This document shows positions 7,507 to 10,188 of a stretch of DNA of 10,188 bases, piece by piece (position 1 is the stretch's first letter; every line of letters begins with the position of its first letter). The stretch is from Larix sibirica. Its lineage: Eukaryota > Streptophyta > Pinopsida > Pinales > Pinaceae. The translations under genes and the position numbers were made by a program. The notes beneath the pieces were generated by a model, which was not told where the DNA came from, ran no database searches, and saw only the letters and a list, made by a program, of their open reading frames with translations. The stretch lies in NCBI GenBank assembly GCA_004151065.3, contig NWUY0300012286.1, positions 11,484 through 21,671 of the forward strand, written 5' to 3'.

Positions 7507-8683
7507 TATTGACCCTTGGTCAGGGTTTATGCATTTTAATTAAGGGAACAATGGTTTAAACTTTGAAGGATTTGCTTCTCATCTAGCCTTGGACATACAC
7601 AACCCATGATATTTGTTTTTCTTGTACTCTAGAGGTACACAATTCATTGTTTGAATTTTGTTTACATAATTATGTACTTTCATAGTTGCTAAGATGGTCT
7701 CCGAATCCCTTTGTTGGGGATGTGAAAAATAGAGTTTTTATCCCACGATACTAGAATGAACAAACTGGATTTCAAGAAATGAGGAACTATAAAATTGATG
7801 TAATGGAAACCGAACCAAGGATTAGGGGAACACACAAGGAATAAGGAGGTTTGGAAGAACCACATTAGATTGATATTGGACCCTACTACATTTCCTATGC
7901 TAGAGAAGGTGTAATTAGAAGCAACATCAATTTGTAGTAGAATGATAAGAACTCCTAAGGATAAGTTGCTACATAGCGTTTAGATGCATTGGGATGAATT
8001 ACTACAAAGGCTGTAGCGGAGAGAACCTCACTCATTTCCTAGGCTTTAGATAACTCTATTTAGAGCTGAATTATATATTGAAGTATCCATCAAATAGCAT
8101 TCAATTGGTTGGGGTTAAAATTTTGATTCCCACTTTTATTGCATCCCATTCTTTATAACAGAGAACCCGTAGAGGCTGACATTATTGCTTAGAAGAGGCA
8201 ATATAAGGAAATTGTTAAATTTTTAGGTTACCATCCTAAGGAAGCCTTGACTCATTTGATCTCTTATGATTTTAGAGAAACTTGTTTGGAGTAAAAATGA
8301 GCAGTTGAGATGAATAGTGGACAACCAAGATAAACAATACCCCTAGTAGTTGGGGAGAGTGGTTTTTATGTGATTTTTTATTTAAATTATAGAAATGAAC
8401 ATATAGATATAAAATTGTAGTATTTGGAGAAAGTTAAAGTAAAATATGAATTGAAACATAATATTAGATACACCCAAAATCATGAATAGATCATATAGTT
8501 ATTGTATTGTATTTATCTAGTTGTATGGTCTATTTACTTGTTGTATGAGTTACTTGTTCTATTATAGTAGCTTAGCTCTTAGTAGTTGTTCTATATTAGC
8601 TAGCAGTATGAGCTTTACTTGTATCTAGTAACGGTTAGCTGTAGTTGTCTGATAGAAGGGTGTAATAATTTATTTATTCTACT
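7507..8683. other. No firm gene; AT-rich decayed sequence (copy 2)
   Basis: Counterpart of 2971-4147. No frame is convincing and no domain or RNA gene was recognised. Confidence 0.5.
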
Positions 8684-8961
8684 TTGCAAGGGTAGTATAG
8701 CTTGTTTGACTATAGGGATAAAGGTACCCTCGTAATAAACACCGACACAATTCGTGTAGTTCTTTCACTAGCAGCCACGAAAAATTGGAATTTGTACTGT
8801 TAAAAGCGCTTGCTTTCCTCCATGGAGACCTTAAGGAGGAAGTGTATATGCGACAACCGGAGGGATTTGTGGATAAGCAAAATCCCAACTATGTTTGCAA
8901 ACTCTGGAAAGCCATTTATGGTCTCAAACAAGCCCTTAGAGCTTGGTTTTAAAAGTGGAAG
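8684..8961 (+). pseudogene. Ty1/copia reverse transcriptase remnant (copy 2)
   Basis: Same fragment as 4148-4425: [12 protein letters not shown] in one frame, then [18 protein letters not shown] and [11 protein letters not shown] in another, followed by TAA. The catalytic LDV motif is lost at the same frameshift and no YVDD box follows. Both copies descend from one already broken sequence. Confidence 0.9.
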
Positions 8962-9206
8962 GGGTCCATACTATCAAAGATGAATTAGATATGAAAGGTA
9001 ACTATACACATTCAAATTTTATCCCTAGTTCAAAGCCAAGTTAAGTTAGCAGAAATTATAAAGATGAGACTATGAGTAAATAAACATTTCAATAATACCT
9101 ACTCATAATAAAACCAAAGCAATCATTCATCAAATGAAGACAAATTTTATTCATAAATAATAACAAGAGCTACAAGCAGCAATGTCTATGACATTAGCTT
9201 TCAGCA
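8962..9206. other. No gene; AT-rich tail of repeat block (copy 2)
   Basis: Counterpart of 4426-4674. It is A-rich with no open frame and runs straight into the 289 bp repeat. Confidence 0.6.
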
Positions 9207-9495
9207 TAGATGCATGGACATGCAAATGAAGGTCAATGACAAAACTGGTTTTACAGACAGCAAAGTTTAGATGTGGGGTTTATGACCTATGTGATGCCCA
9301 TTAATATATCTCGATGTCTCTATAGTATACACATGTGTATCGTTTGCCAACATGCAATGGAAAGTCCAAATCTGGTCATAATCTTTATAATATTCTAATA
9401 TTCGAGAGTCGTTGAGTTTAACTTCTTTTTTTATATGAAATTATATGTTTTGTGAACACTCTTGTTCAAAGTTGACGCCCCAACAAACGTTTCTC
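9207..9495. repeat. ~290 bp repeat, unit 1
   Basis: It starts TAGATGCATGGACATGC and ends GCCCCAACAAACGTTTCTC at the N. It aligns with 9497-9800 with roughly 18 substitutions plus indels of one 23 bp unit and about 10 bp, around 94% identity by eye. No coding frame or RNA gene is visible. It contains a 14 bp palindrome at 9327-9340. The divergence is too high for sequencing error, so the two units are either paralogues or different members of a dispersed repeat family. Confidence 0.88.
9327..9340. repeat. 14 bp perfect palindrome, unit 1
   Basis: ATACACATGTGTAT equals its own reverse complement and contains CATGTG/CACATG, an E-box type core. It is unchanged in the diverged second unit at 9640-9653 although bases close by on both sides differ. 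Confidence 0.6.
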
Positions 9496-9496
9496 N
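9496..9496. other. Single N: contig junction 2
   Basis: The left contig ends GTTTCTC at the point that matches 9800 in the next contig, and the right contig starts TAGATGCATGG, matching 9207. The join therefore lies between two copies of the same ~290 bp repeat, as expected when overlapping but non-identical contig ends are scaffolded without merging. Confidence 0.85.
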
Positions 9497-9800
9497 TAGA
9501 TGCATGGACATGCAAATGAGAATTGCATAGACATGCAAATGAAGGTCAATGACAAAACTGGTTTTACAGACACCCAAGTTTAGATGCGGGGTTTATGACC
9601 TGTGTGATGCCCATTAATATATCTCACCATCTCTACAGTATACACATGTGTATTGTTTTCCAACCTACAATGGAAAGTCCAAATCTGGTCAGAATCTTTA
9701 TAATATTCGAGAGTCATTGAATTTAACTATTTTTTTGATATGAAATTATAGGTTTTGTGAACACTCTTGTTCAAAGTTGACGCCCCAACAAACGTTTCTC
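9497..9800. repeat. ~290 bp repeat, unit 2
   Basis: Diverged copy of 9207-9495. It carries two 23 bp units at its start, like the end of block copy 1 (4675-4720), where unit 1 has one. It lacks about 10 bp present near 9394 in unit 1. Its right edge runs into unique sequence at 9801. Confidence 0.88.
9640..9653. repeat. 14 bp perfect palindrome, unit 2
   Basis: Same ATACACATGTGTAT sequence as 9327-9340, retained in the diverged unit. Confidence 0.6.
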
Positions 9801-10188
9801 CATCGAAGTATCGTAGGTAGCCTTTGATGCGCTGCTTAGTTCTGTTGTCTATTCTTTACTATTCAAAGTAAATGGTTGATCTGATGCTTCCCCATTTAAG
9901 CGACAATATTTTAGATTAGCGACACTAAGCAGTTTTTAGCATTTCGTTAAATAAAGATATATTAAGATGATGGTCGGAGAACTAACCATGACTCATCTCC
10001 AGGTGTCAGCAAATGAAGGTAACTGGGGAAAAGCATGGAACCACAACTGCAATAGCCAATCCGAACAGCTCTGGTTAAATATTTTCTGCATATAGCAACT
10101 GTGCTCACAAAAAGAGAAAAAGAAGGCACCACCACTACGTACAGAAGAAATGCCCTTTTATGATACCAAGCCAAAGAGTAGTATATCT
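9801..10188. other. Unique right flank, no supported gene
   Basis: This stretch occurs once in the window and looks less AT-rich than the repeats. On the minus strand about 70 codons stay open from roughly 10174 to 9962, but the first codon is TTG, there is no upstream ATG in the window, and no motif is recognised. On the plus strand an AG/GT-type pattern (CTCCAG|GT near 10000) could mimic splice sites. I see no proof of a gene. The sequence is useful as the right-hand anchor of the locus. Confidence 0.5.

Larger units (their letters stand above)
4735..9246. repeat. 4.5 kb repeat block, copy 2
   Basis: This is a near-identical copy of 199-4733 in the same orientation, with an extra A in the run near 6866 and altered ends. 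Unlike copy 1 it continues without a break into the 289 bp repeat at 9207-9495, so its right end shows what truly follows the block. It inherits every stop and frameshift seen in copy 1, which dates the decay before the duplication. Confidence 0.93.

Noticed and set aside
199-9246. The two 4.5 kb blocks as a pair of long terminal repeats
   Set aside because: They abut with only an N between them, contain polymerase sequence themselves, and lack TG...CA ends, a primer binding site and target-site duplications.
4675-9546. CRISPR-like array from the repeated 23 bp units
   Set aside because: The units are directly adjacent without unique spacers, number only one or two, and occur in a eukaryotic repeat context.
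9962-10174. Minus-strand 70-codon gene
   Set aside because: It begins at TTG, not ATG, shows no motif, and reaches close to the window edge; kept only as a low-interest observation.

Overview
The window looks like repeat-rich, AT-rich nuclear DNA of a land plant. A large-genome gymnosperm such as a conifer would fit, but that is inference. The only protein family I recognise is a decayed Ty1/copia retrotransposon reverse transcriptase. There are no compact genes, operons, ribosome binding sites or RNA genes of prokaryotic type, and no intact protein-coding gene could be supported.

The layout is dominated by duplication. Bases 1-198 are unique left flank with a near-perfect palindrome. Bases 199-4733 and 4735-9246 are two copies of one ~4.5 kb block. 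Where I compared them they are the same except at their ends and for one extra A in an A-run. A single N at 4734 separates them. A second, shorter repeat follows: 9207-9495 and 9497-9800, about 94% alike by eye, again separated by a single N at 9496. Bases 9801-10188 are unique right flank. The window therefore reads as three contigs (1-4733, 4735-9495, 9497-10188) joined by single-N gaps, with each junction falling inside a repeat. The simplest explanation is that the large tandem duplication is partly or wholly an assembly product, and the real locus may be only about 5.4 kb.

Inside each 4.5 kb block, from left to right, there are: three copies of a ~70 bp two-hairpin module, the last two embedded in ~565 bp tandem units that also carry a polypurine tract and a 54 bp direct repeat; a decayed coding-like frame of unknown identity (about 1568-2464 and, in another frame, 2536-2970 in copy 1); a long stretch with no firm frame; and a short, frameshifted copia reverse transcriptase remnant (4148-4425) that has lost the catalytic-Asp motif and everything downstream of the AWF box. 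Nothing here appears able to move or to be translated. The shared damage in both copies shows that the decay came before the duplication, whether the duplication is biological or computational.

No previously undescribed functional system is convincingly present. The points most worth following up are the repeated hairpin module with one compensatory base-pair change, the unrecognised decayed frame with an excess of TAG stops, and the contig-junction evidence.
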